Shown here piece after piece: positions 1-9,500 of a stretch of 45,469 bases of DNA. Position 1 is the stretch's first letter; the number at the start of each line of letters is the position of its first letter. A program made the translations under genes and the position numbers. The notes under the pieces were generated by a model that was given only the letters and a program-made list of their open reading frames with translations, ran no database searches and was not told the origin of the DNA. Source of the DNA: Bacilli bacterium (lineage in GTDB: Bacteria > Bacillota_I > Bacilli_A > ML615J-28 > CAG-313); contig JAFQFT010000058.1 of NCBI GenBank assembly GCA_017398545.1, forward strand, positions 1 to 45,469, in the 5' to 3' direction.

Positions 1-180
1 ATGTGTTTGTAAATTATCAATTTCAATTATATTATTTTCATCATTCATTACAGATGTATATTCAGATACATCCATTTTTTTCTTCTTTAATGATTCGTAA
101 TATTTCATTTGTTTAATATTATATGAAATAATTTTACGACTTTCTTTTATTGTTAGGTAATTTCCATTTTTCTTTCCCAT
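1..180 (-). CDS. oppD: Oligopeptide ABC transporter ATP-binding protein OppD, N-terminal part (runs off left edge)
   Basis: The first 60 codons of a gene that continues beyond the left edge. It starts at an ATG (180-178) with a good ribosome binding site (AGGTGAT) just upstream, 9 bases after the oppC stop. The product opens with a Lys-rich stretch and reaches IIEIDNLQTH, the typical first beta strand of OppD/DppD ATPases, only at about residue 51. The Walker A motif must lie outside the window. About 45-50 residues precede the usual beginning of the ATPase fold, so this protein has an N-terminal extension; internal Met36 or Met45 could be alternative starts, but only Met1 has a clear ribosome binding site. 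It follows oppA-oppB-oppC in the same direction, as expected for the ATPase that powers that permease. The identity rests on context plus this short match. Confidence 0.82.
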   Translation of the reverse strand, partial: MGKKNGNYLTIKESRKIISYNIKQMKYYESLKKKKMDVSEYTSVMNDENNIIEIDNLQTH

Positions 181-189
181 TTTCATCAC

Positions 190-1233
190 CTACTTCTTAG
201 ATTTTGGATCCATCGCATCACGCAGACCATCACCAACAAAGTTAAAGCCTAGTACTGCTAGAACAATTAAAATACCTGCTGGTAACCACATATTCATATA
301 ATATGATAAGATAACAGGATCTTTAGAACTTGAAATCATTGTACCCCAAGCAGCATATGGTATTTGAACACCTAGACCTAAATAACTTAATGTTGATTCA
401 TATAGAATAATAGAACCAAGACCAAGTGTCATATTAACGATTAATTGAGGCATTACATTTGGAATTAAATGTTTAAAAATCTTTCTCCAAGTTGGAAGAC
501 CCATAACGTCAGTTGCAACAATATATTCTTGTTCACGAAGTGATAATATTTGACCACGAACCATTCTTGCACAACCACTCCAACCAAATACGGTTATGAT
601 GACCATTAGGAAATAAATTCTATTGGATGGATCAAAAAATTCTTTCAATGAATCAAGTACAGCAGACGCAATAAGTAAAATAGGTAACATCGGAATACAG
701 TTGAATACATCAACTATTCTCATAATTATTTGATCTACTTTACCACCAAAATAGCCAGCTAACCCACCAAGGATTACTCCAATGATTGTTTCTAATATTA
801 CTACTATAAAACCGATTGTTAAAGATATTCTACCACCATACATTAAACGAGTAAAAATATCCATACCTTTTTCATCAGTACCAAGTAAATGATCTTTACT
901 AGGTTTTGCTTTTAAATTATCTGTAACAATTTCTAATTGTTGAATAACAGTTTGTTTTTGACCGTATTCATCGATATATTCATGTTCAACTTCAATATAA
1001 TTAATAACTTGTGTTCTATCTACTTCTGTTTCTCCCCATCTATTATAAATAACAGGACCAAGGAATGAGAATAAGAATAAGAAAACAAGAATTACTAAAC
1101 CTACAACTGAAAGTCTAGATCTAAAAAATCTTCTTAAGATAAGTTTAAATGGACTCATCTCTTTATATGTTTCTTCTTGGATAGGAGTTTCTTTTACTTC
1201 GTCTATTTGATTAATATTTTCTTTTTCAGACAT
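190..1233 (-). CDS. oppC: Oligopeptide ABC transporter permease OppC
   Basis: Integral membrane permease subunit of an Opp/Dpp-type peptide importer, 347 aa. A cytoplasmic N-terminus of about 40 residues is followed by a first membrane helix (about 41-62), a long external loop, and the family signature LGTDEKGMDIFTRL at about 117-130, a close form of the usual LGTDxxGRDxxSR motif. The remaining helices follow, with the EAA loop that contacts the ATPases at about 239-262 (TDVMGLPTWRKIFKHLIPN). Length is slightly above the usual 300 or so, because of the loop at about 65-115. Its ribosome binding site (TAGGAGG) overlaps the oppB stop codon, so translation is probably coupled to OppB, its heterodimer partner. 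Stop codon TAG. Family assignment is secure; peptide specificity cannot be read from sequence. Confidence 0.95.
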   Translation of the reverse strand: MSEKENINQIDEVKETPIQEETYKEMSPFKLILRRFFRSRLSVVGLVILVFLFLFSFLGPVIYNRWGETEVDRTQVINYIEVEHEYIDEYGQKQTVIQQLEIVTDNLKAKPSKDHLLGTDEKGMDIFTRLMYGGRISLTIGFIVVILETIIGVILGGLAGYFGGKVDQIIMRIVDVFNCIPMLPILLIASAVLDSLKEFFDPSNRIYFLMVIITVFGWSGCARMVRGQILSLREQEYIVATDVMGLPTWRKIFKHLIPNVMPQLIVNMTLGLGSIILYESTLSYLGLGVQIPYAAWGTMISSSKDPVILSYYMNMWLPAGILIVLAVLGFNFVGDGLRDAMDPKSKK

Positions 1234-1244
1234 CTTCTTACCTC

Positions 1245-2252
1245 CTATTTACCAAGTTTAACACGTGGGTCAACTACTGAATACATAATATCTGAGAATA
1301 ATGTACCAATAACAGTTAACACCGCTAAGAACATATTATATCCCATTACGAATGGAATATCACCTTCACTAAGTGCTTTATATGCAAGACGTCCAATACC
1401 ATCAATCGCAAATACTTCTTCGGTAATCATCATCCCACCAAATAATGATGGAAGAATTCCAGCAAGTAGTGTAACAAGTGGGATCATTGTATTTCTAAAC
1501 GCATGCTTATAAATTACTTGTTTTTCAGGAAGACCTTTTGCACGAGCTGTTCTAATATAATCAGCATTTAATACTTCTAGTGTATTAGTTCTTGTATATC
1601 TCATTAATCCACCAAGTGATAAAATTACTGTACACGCAATCGGTAAAACTAAGTGATGTCCCATATCAAGAAGTTTTGCCATAAATCCTGCAAAATCTTT
1701 TGTATATGTTTCACCTGCTGATATTAAACCAGTAGATGGGAACCATCCAAGTTCAACTGAAAATACTTTTACTATAATAGCAGCAAAGAAATATGTAGGT
1801 AAACTTATACCAATCATTGTAAAGATTGTAACCGCATAGTCACGCTTTGAATATTGGTGCGTTGCACTTGTAATACCAAGTGGTATTGCAATAGCAAATT
1901 GAAGCACAGTCGCTATAACTGCTATTGCAAAAGAAACCCACATGTTATCACCAATTACTTCTGCAACAGGTTTTTCATATTTAAATGAAGTACCAAAGTC
2001 ACCCTTTAACATATTTGTAAGCCATGTAAAGTATCCATCAACTAAACCTTTAAATGAATTATCACCAATACCATATTGTGCTTTAAATTCAGCTAACTGT
2101 TCTAATGTAATTGTACCTTGTTGTAATTGAGATGAGAATTTGATATCCAAATAGTCATTTGGCATCATTCTAACTAATGTATAAATTATAATTGAAACAC
2201 CTAGAAGAACAAATATTGAAATGAACAATCTTTTAAGAATATATTTTAACAT
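1245..2252 (-). CDS. oppB: Oligopeptide ABC transporter permease OppB
   Basis: Second permease subunit of the peptide importer, 335 aa. It begins with the canonical OppB/DppB start (MLKYILKRLFISIFVLLGVS), an N-terminal membrane helix followed by an extracytoplasmic segment. The LKGDFGTS motif at about 82-89 is typical of OppB. About six membrane helices are visible, and the EAA loop lies at about 231-256 (RTARAKGLPEKQVIYKHAFRN). Length is normal for the family. It sits between oppA (25 bases upstream) and oppC (11 bases downstream) with a ribosome binding site AGAGGAA, consistent with a single transcript. Together with OppC it would form the membrane channel fed by the lipoprotein OppA. Confidence 0.95.
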   Translation of the reverse strand: MLKYILKRLFISIFVLLGVSIIIYTLVRMMPNDYLDIKFSSQLQQGTITLEQLAEFKAQYGIGDNSFKGLVDGYFTWLTNMLKGDFGTSFKYEKPVAEVIGDNMWVSFAIAVIATVLQFAIAIPLGITSATHQYSKRDYAVTIFTMIGISLPTYFFAAIIVKVFSVELGWFPSTGLISAGETYTKDFAGFMAKLLDMGHHLVLPIACTVILSLGGLMRYTRTNTLEVLNADYIRTARAKGLPEKQVIYKHAFRNTMIPLVTLLAGILPSLFGGMMITEEVFAIDGIGRLAYKALSEGDIPFVMGYNMFLAVLTVIGTLFSDIMYSVVDPRVKLGK

Positions 2253-2277
2253 ATTATTCCTCTTTCTAATTCATTTT

Positions 2278-4854
2278 TTATTTTGTTTGATTTAATCTAA
2301 CTGTATGAAGATCTGATAATAATCCACTATAAGGAGATAAATCTGAGTTTAGTGATGATTCATCTATTTTATTAATGTTATATGCAAATAAATCATCTCT
2401 TTGATATGTAGGAAGTTCAACTGCAAGCATCATAACGATATCAAGTGCTTCAGCATAAATAGCAGCACGTTCATCTTGATCTGTAGTTTCACGACCTTCT
2501 TCAATTAATTCTGATAATTCTTCAACAAGTGCTAATTCTTCATTATATTTACCACCAGTATTTTGAAGAATTTGTTTATAACCCCAGTTTAGAGTTGATG
2601 TAGCAGTTGAATCTTTATGATAAACTTGATACATATCTGGGTCAATTGTTGAACTCCAAGCAGCAGCCCAAACAGCTAAGTCACCATTTGCAAGCTTAGA
2701 TAATGCTTGAGCATCTGTTGCAACAGTAATTTCAAAGTTAATTGAATTTAATAATTCACTAGCTTTATAGAATGCATTAAATGCAGGGTGATCAGTTTCA
2801 CTACCAGCAATAGTAAATGTATATTTAAGTTTAGTAGAACCATTTGTATAAACACCATCACCACCAACATTGTAACCAGAATCTTCAACAAGTCTAATTA
2901 GAAATTCTTTTTGTTCATCTTCTGTAAAATAGTCACCTGCTTTTTTACCAAGTTCATCGCAATAATCAGCATAATCTGGATTAACAACATCTAAATTAGA
3001 TGGAACAGCCCCACCAATAAATGGATAATATGCAGTAGCACCTGTTGGATAAGCCCAGCTTGTAAGTGACATTGAACGGTAAATTGCTGAAGCAGTATTT
3101 CCATAATAACTAACTGTCATCGATGTATCAATTGAATGCATAATAGCTTGTCTAACTTTAATATCAGGAACAAATCCAGCATTAACACCAATATAACCAT
3201 AACCTGAAGTTTCAATTGATTTATTTTCTATACCTTCACCTTTTTTACCATTTAATTCTTGAATAGTTTTAGGATTTGAGTTAGGTTGAACATAATCTAC
3301 TTCGTTATTATATAAAGCATTAAGTAAACCACTAGATGCAACTACTTGATAGTGAACATATTTAATTTCAGGTACACCACCAATATAGTGTTCATTTCTT
3401 GTGAAATATAAAACGTTATTATTTAAGAAATCACCTGCTCTAACACCTTCTGTTTCATGGTTAGAGTTACATGCAACATAAGGACCAGCACCAACTGGAA
3501 CACCAAGTTTTTCTTCATTTTTAATTACTTTAGTCATAAATTCTTGACTTGAATATTCAACACCAAAGTTAGATTCAAAGTCAAATGCACTAATATAAGG
3601 CTCAGCAGAATAATAATACATTGGAGCAACACTAAATGCAAAGTTCCAAATAGCTTTAGGGTCAACACCATTAATAGTGATTGCTAAAACTTCATTTGAA
3701 CCATTATTAACACTACCATCACTAGCATATGTAGGAGCAGCATAAGTCTTACCTTTTACAGTAACAGCCTCATCTTTATTGATAAACTGAATACCAGAAA
3801 TATTAGTATAAGTTCTTTCATGTGTAGCATGATATTCTTCTAACGCAACATTTACTAAATAATCATAAAATTTACCCGCAGTTTGCCAATATAATGCAAC
3901 TTCAATTAATGCCATTGGAAGTTTATCTTCATAAATAGTATTAATAGCTCTTTCTTTAGTCCAACTTTTTAACTCTGCTACATTATTTGTAAGTGAAGAT
4001 TCAAGGCGTGCTTCTTTTTTATTCCATGATAAATAACCTTCATTATATAAAAACATTTCTACATCTGTAGTAAGTTTAACAGATTGAGTTACACCATATT
4101 CATCTTTGAAAGTAACACTCTTATATGCACCATCACCAGAGTTTTTGTAGTCAGTTTCTAATTCTTCTTTAAATAATTCACATACTTTATCAAAATCATC
4201 AACAATATTTTCAAAGCCATCATCTTCTGAATATTCTTCTAAAGCATCTTTAAATTCATCTAATGAATAAGAATAATCCTCTTTATCATCATATATATAT
4301 TCATCAGCACTAATTAAATAATCAAATCTACTTGATGCTTCAATATAAAATTGTTCCATAAATCTTTCTTGTGATTTTTCATCACCTTGTTGAGTACGAT
4401 ATTCTTTTAACCCAACAATATCAGTTGAATAAATTGTACTTGAACCTGTATATACAGGGTCTAAATAAACATATAAATTAAATAGAACATCTTTAATAGT
4501 AAGTGGTGATCCATTTGAAAATTTAACGTTATTTTTAAGTACTAAATAATATGTTGTTGTATCTTCAATTTCATCGTACACTGAATCAACATCTAATGCA
4601 ACAACAGCTTCATCCGCGCCATAAGTAACATTACCTTTTGAATCGTTGCCAAGCATACCAATTTGTGTCATACCAACAATTTGGCTATCTGGTGCAGATG
4701 ATGAATAAAATGGATTAAATACTTTATCTAATTCTTGAGAAGCAAGAAGTAGTGGAGTATCTTCATTATTTTTATTTCTTTTACATCCTTTCTTACAACC
4801 AGCAGCTGCAAGAATAGTTAACACTACAAGTGTCAAACAAATAATTCTTTTCAT
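2278..4854 (-). CDS. oppA: Peptide-binding lipoprotein OppA-like (SBP family 5), oversized
   Basis: Substrate-binding lipoprotein of the adjacent OppBC permease. The signal peptide ends in lipobox AAGC with the lipid-modified Cys at residue 20. The mature chain follows the SBP_bac_5 pattern: an early LNPFYSSSA-like segment (here VFNPFYSSSAPDSQ), NNVKFSNGSPLTIKDVLFN (the usual W-SDGxPxTAxDV region), and late RQAIMHSID (the usual VRQAIAYAID) before the second lobe. At 858 aa it is well above the usual 520-600 aa. The extra length is mainly acidic, Tyr-rich insertions at about 150-350 and additional sequence before the RQAI segment. Ribosome binding site TAGGAGG lies 6 bases before the ATG. It follows the 567-aa lipoprotein by 16 bases and precedes oppB by 25. 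Family placement is confident; ligand unknown, although the protease two genes upstream suggests peptides. Confidence 0.9.
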   Translation of the reverse strand: MKRIICLTLVVLTILAAAGCKKGCKRNKNNEDTPLLLASQELDKVFNPFYSSSAPDSQIVGMTQIGMLGNDSKGNVTYGADEAVVALDVDSVYDEIEDTTTYYLVLKNNVKFSNGSPLTIKDVLFNLYVYLDPVYTGSSTIYSTDIVGLKEYRTQQGDEKSQERFMEQFYIEASSRFDYLISADEYIYDDKEDYSYSLDEFKDALEEYSEDDGFENIVDDFDKVCELFKEELETDYKNSGDGAYKSVTFKDEYGVTQSVKLTTDVEMFLYNEGYLSWNKKEARLESSLTNNVAELKSWTKERAINTIYEDKLPMALIEVALYWQTAGKFYDYLVNVALEEYHATHERTYTNISGIQFINKDEAVTVKGKTYAAPTYASDGSVNNGSNEVLAITINGVDPKAIWNFAFSVAPMYYYSAEPYISAFDFESNFGVEYSSQEFMTKVIKNEEKLGVPVGAGPYVACNSNHETEGVRAGDFLNNNVLYFTRNEHYIGGVPEIKYVHYQVVASSGLLNALYNNEVDYVQPNSNPKTIQELNGKKGEGIENKSIETSGYGYIGVNAGFVPDIKVRQAIMHSIDTSMTVSYYGNTASAIYRSMSLTSWAYPTGATAYYPFIGGAVPSNLDVVNPDYADYCDELGKKAGDYFTEDEQKEFLIRLVEDSGYNVGGDGVYTNGSTKLKYTFTIAGSETDHPAFNAFYKASELLNSINFEITVATDAQALSKLANGDLAVWAAAWSSTIDPDMYQVYHKDSTATSTLNWGYKQILQNTGGKYNEELALVEELSELIEEGRETTDQDERAAIYAEALDIVMMLAVELPTYQRDDLFAYNINKIDESSLNSDLSPYSGLLSDLHTVRLNQTK

Positions 4855-4870
4855 TTTTTCCTCCTACAAA

Positions 4871-6574
4871 TTAGTTAGATTCATTTTCAAATAAAACATT
4901 TGAATCATCACTAATTAAAACATTATCTAATTCTTTATAACAGAACTTATCTAAAACTATAACTTTTTCACATTCAGGAATTCTAGTAATATCGAAACTT
5001 CCACTAAATGAAACATTCTCAAGTGTTGTATTTTCCATAATAGTAGCAAGTGGAGCAAACACTAAATATTTAATTTGTGAGTTTCTTGTATCAATATCAA
5101 CAATAACATTATCAAATGTAATATCTTTAATAACAGAATCTTTTAATTCAAAGAATAGTGAAACATATAAATAATTAGAACCATTTTCTAAATCATCAAT
5201 TTCACCTTTTAAGCCAGTTCTTGAATCATCATAATCAATTGTAAAATTAGATACAGTATATCCATTACCTAAAATTTCACCTGAATAACTATCAAATATT
5301 AATTCATCTTCATCAAAATCAATATCATTACAAAGATAAATATTTTCACCCTTACTAATAGCATTCTTAAATTGTTTAGCAGTCTTAACAACTGTATAAT
5401 CACCTTCAATTAAGTCTAAGTAAACTTTAATTGATAAGTCCTCATCACCACCTGGATGAGTAAAGTTATTATTCCAAGGATTGCCTTGTTCATCTAAATA
5501 ACCAAGTGAAGTATAGCCTTTAACAGTTTTAACTTCTAATTGACGTTCACTAAACTTAGCGCCTTCTTTACATTCGTAAGCACTTAAGAATACATCATTA
5601 CCATCTTTATCTTTGTAGTATAATTCATACTTATAAGTTCTATTTTCTTCCCATTTAGCATAAAGAGTAACACCATCTATAGTCATTCGGTCATTTTCAA
5701 AATCCCATTTATCACTATATGTTACATTACCTGATTCATCAACAGTCTTAGTTTGATACCAACCTTCAATATGGTAACCACTCTTTAAAATCATATCGTT
5801 TGGATTAGTTTCTAAAACATTTGGATCAACAATTAACATATCAATAATAGAACCATCAAAATTATATAAATAACTTACTCTTTCATGAGAGTTTTGACAA
5901 GCACCACCTTCTAAATAGAAGACAGCTTTACCAGTACCAACTTCTGCATAAAGGTATGTTGTATCAATAATTGATGTAAATCCAGTTGGTGATAAATAAT
6001 TTGCAGAAAAACTCTTTAATTTACCTCCATCAACCACAATTTTAATATTCATATTAGATATATTACCTAAGCTTTTATTTAAAAATAATGAGCTTATTTT
6101 ATTATCTAAAACCTTTGCAGTTAAAGTATAAGTATCATCATTAACACTTAAATCATAATCATTTTCTAAAAACTCTTCAGATAGAACAAAAGTCAAATAA
6201 TATGTTGGAACAGTATATGGATTTTCATATGTTGTACCATCTACTGTAGTATACTTAACATCATCAATAGTTTTATACTCAGTAAGAGATTCATCATAAA
6301 GTTGAGTACCTGTTGTTGATAATTTCTTTTCTAATACGCGTACTTCTGATCTAACTTTTTCACCACGAACAAGTGTAAAATTAGTATTTTTATGATAAAC
6401 TTCAAAATCACTATCCTTTATTACTTGTGTTTCGTTATACCCAGCAAGAATACTTTCAGATGCATAAATATCATTAACTAATTTTTCAAAATTAGTTAAT
6501 TTCTTTTTACCACAGGAGCTAATCATTAAGACAAGCACCATAGTAAAAACTAATAATATAATACTTTTCTTCAT
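4871..6574 (-). CDS. Surface lipoprotein with InlB/Flg_new-like repeat and possible beta-helix C-terminus
   Basis: Lipoprotein of 567 aa with signal peptide ending at lipobox ISSC (Cys21). Residues about 25-215 form a beta-rich region resembling LolA-like or adhesin lipoprotein folds, which I cannot name securely. A Listeria-Bacteroides (Flg_new/InlB B-type) repeat follows at about 225-310, recognisable by SGYHIEGWYQTK and a closing TLYAKWEE, with a degenerate second unit after it. The C-terminal part (about 390-567) has NIYLCNDIDFDED and ILGNGYTVSNFTID, the style of GLUG/right-handed beta-helix repeats in adhesins. It lies between the subtilase/LRR gene and oppA in one operon; its ribosome binding site (AAGGGG) starts right after the protease stop codon (CTAGAAAGGGG). 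Likely a surface-exposed binding or scaffold protein working beside the protease and importer (inference). No catalytic motif seen. Confidence 0.75.
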   Translation of the reverse strand: MKKSIILLVFTMVLVLMISSCGKKKLTNFEKLVNDIYASESILAGYNETQVIKDSDFEVYHKNTNFTLVRGEKVRSEVRVLEKKLSTTGTQLYDESLTEYKTIDDVKYTTVDGTTYENPYTVPTYYLTFVLSEEFLENDYDLSVNDDTYTLTAKVLDNKISSLFLNKSLGNISNMNIKIVVDGGKLKSFSANYLSPTGFTSIIDTTYLYAEVGTGKAVFYLEGGACQNSHERVSYLYNFDGSIIDMLIVDPNVLETNPNDMILKSGYHIEGWYQTKTVDESGNVTYSDKWDFENDRMTIDGVTLYAKWEENRTYKYELYYKDKDGNDVFLSAYECKEGAKFSERQLEVKTVKGYTSLGYLDEQGNPWNNNFTHPGGDEDLSIKVYLDLIEGDYTVVKTAKQFKNAISKGENIYLCNDIDFDEDELIFDSYSGEILGNGYTVSNFTIDYDDSRTGLKGEIDDLENGSNYLYVSLFFELKDSVIKDITFDNVIVDIDTRNSQIKYLVFAPLATIMENTTLENVSFSGSFDITRIPECEKVIVLDKFCYKELDNVLISDDSNVLFENESN

Positions 6575-6589
6575 ATGTTTAGCCCCTTT

Positions 6590-9500
6590 CTAGTAAACTT
6601 TTCTTTTAATTAAAATAAACGCAATAGTACCAATAGCACTAATACCAAGTACACTCGATACAACAATTAGTCCGACTTTATTTACTGATGTTGTAGGTAA
6701 GTTACTAATTTCTGTTAAGATATTAACATCATCATTTAAATCTTTAAAGTACTCGTCAAATTCTTTTTTAAATGCATCTACATTTGTTTGATCAATATAT
6801 TTTTTATCATGTCTATTTACAATATCAAGACGTTTAACAATTGAGTAATAATCATCAATCTTATCAAATTCATATTTAGAACCTAGTGCTTCAATATCTT
6901 TAATTAAGAATTCATATACACGATTAATTCTTTCATCATTTAAAGCTTTCCAAGCAGTTTCTGCATTGACTAACTTTGTATATAAACTATCTAAATAGTC
7001 TTGTGAATAACCATATTTAGTCAAATCTTGTGTAACTACATTATAAGCAGTTCTTGCATCTTGAATAATAAGTTCATCAGAAAGTTCAACATTTTCTGGA
7101 ATCAACACTACTTTATTTAAATAGTCAATTGAATTTGAATCAAGCGCAACATAATCACTTGCTACTTTATTATCTAAATCAAAATATAATTGATATAAAA
7201 TATTATCATATCCAGATACATCTTCATTTACAGGAATTATAATATTTAATTTTTTAGTTTTACCAACTAAATCTATAAATTGAGCATAATATAATGGATA
7301 ATAGCCATTGAATTGGAAATATTTATTAAGAAGTTGATAAATTTCTGAATCTGGTTCATATTCAATACCTAAATCAGTTACAGTACCTTCAAGTGCAGGT
7401 GCTTTAACAGACTTAAATTCAACAGTCTTAAGTCTTGTACAACCGTAGAATGCATAATTACCAATATATTCAAGTGTATCAGGGAAAACAAGTGTCTCTA
7501 AATTTTTATTAAAATATCCAGCATACTCATCAATTCTTACAGTATTAAATAATACCTCATAAGTTGAACCATCCTTATTAGTTGGGTATGATGTAAGTAA
7601 TAATTTATTATTAGCAGTAACAGTATATAAAACACCATTATCAAGTTTTATATAATCATTTACATCACAAGTATCATTACCATCTAAATCAGTAAATTGA
7701 GTCATATGTTGATTATAATAAAATGCTGTAGGAGCAATATATTTAATTGTATTAGGAAGTTTAATTTCAGTAACACCAATACAACTAAGTGCTTGAGCTT
7801 CAATACGTTCAACAACTTTTAAAGTTACATCAACTAAATTATTACATGTAATAAACGCTCCAGCTTCTAAAACTAAAACATTTGATAAATCAACACTAGT
7901 TAAACCAACACATCCAGAGAATGCTTCCATACCAATTGATGTTGCATTTGACAAATCAATACTTTCAAGTGCTGAACAATTCATAAATGCTCCACCTTCA
8001 ACTGCTTTTATGCCATTAATATTTACTTTTGTTAAGTTATTATCATTTGCAAATAAACACTCAGAAATAACTTCAAGATTTGAAATAATTGTAACTTCCT
8101 CTAAATTAATTAAATTGCTAAAAGCAAATGAACCAATTGATGTAATATTTTTACCAAGTGAAATATTAGTAACACTTGTAGAACCATAAAATGCATAATC
8201 ACCTATTGAAACTAATGCATCACCAAATGTAATACCAGTAAGTTTATTAGCCGCTTGATTATTCATTGTACCAAATGCATAATCTCCAATAGTTTCTACG
8301 TTTTCAAAACCAATTAATTCAAGATTTACACAACCTATAAATGCATAAGACGCAATATTTTTTAAAGTATTACTTGAAACATTAATTAAACTACTACAAT
8401 TTCTAAACGCACCTTCATTAATATCTATTACATTTTCTAACACTAAATCATTTAAAGAAGTACAATTTTCAAAAGCATATTCTCCTATTACTTTTGTATC
8501 AACATTTGCACTTAAAAGACTAGTACAATTGCTAAATGCATAAGAAGATATTTCATTTGCTTTAACAACAATACTTGTTAATTTCTTCATATTAGCAAAT
8601 GCACCTTCGCTAATAATATTTGAATTAATATTTAACACTTGTAAAGCTGTTGAAGCAAATACATAATCATTAAATGCATCTAAATATTCCATATTATTAA
8701 CATTTTCAAGACTTACACAATTATTAAAAGCATAAGATTGTACATCAATAGTTTTATTAGGTAAATTTACAGTTTTTAAATTAACACAATTTTCAAACGC
8801 ACGAGAACCAACTACTTCAACATTATTTCCAAGTGAAAGTGTAGTTAAATTACTAATACCACTAAATGCACCATCTGCTATATATTTATAAGCATCAGGA
8901 ACAATGTAATCATTATAAGCATAACCATTAGCACCAAGATAAATAGTTAAATTATCTAAACTTACAAGTAAATTATTACTAACTTTATAAGAACTATGAT
9001 TTTCATCTACTATAAATGTATTTAATTTATTACAGCCAGTAAAAATACTTCCATCATTAACTGAAATAACCGAATTAACTTGGAATGTTACTTTACTTAA
9101 ATTTACACAATTACAAAACGCTTCTTCTTCATAATGAGTTGCACTATTTGGAAGAACTACTTCTTCTAAACTAATACAATTATTAAAAGCACTTTGATAA
9201 ATAAATTCACTTCCTGCATTTTCACTAAAGATTACTTTTTCTAATTTAGTACAATTATTAAATGCTTTTGCACCAACATATACTAAATTATTAATTACAT
9301 TTAATTCAACTAAGTCTTTACAGTTTTCAAAACAATTATTAGGAATTCTATCCGCATAATATGTTAAAGTTGTAAGTCCTGAGTTTTTGAACATTCTTTC
9401 AGAGAAATTTGTATATTTTCCATTATCAATTGATTTTAAATTAGTACAATTAACAAATGTTTCAATACCTGCATTTCTTAATGCTGTTATATCAACATAT

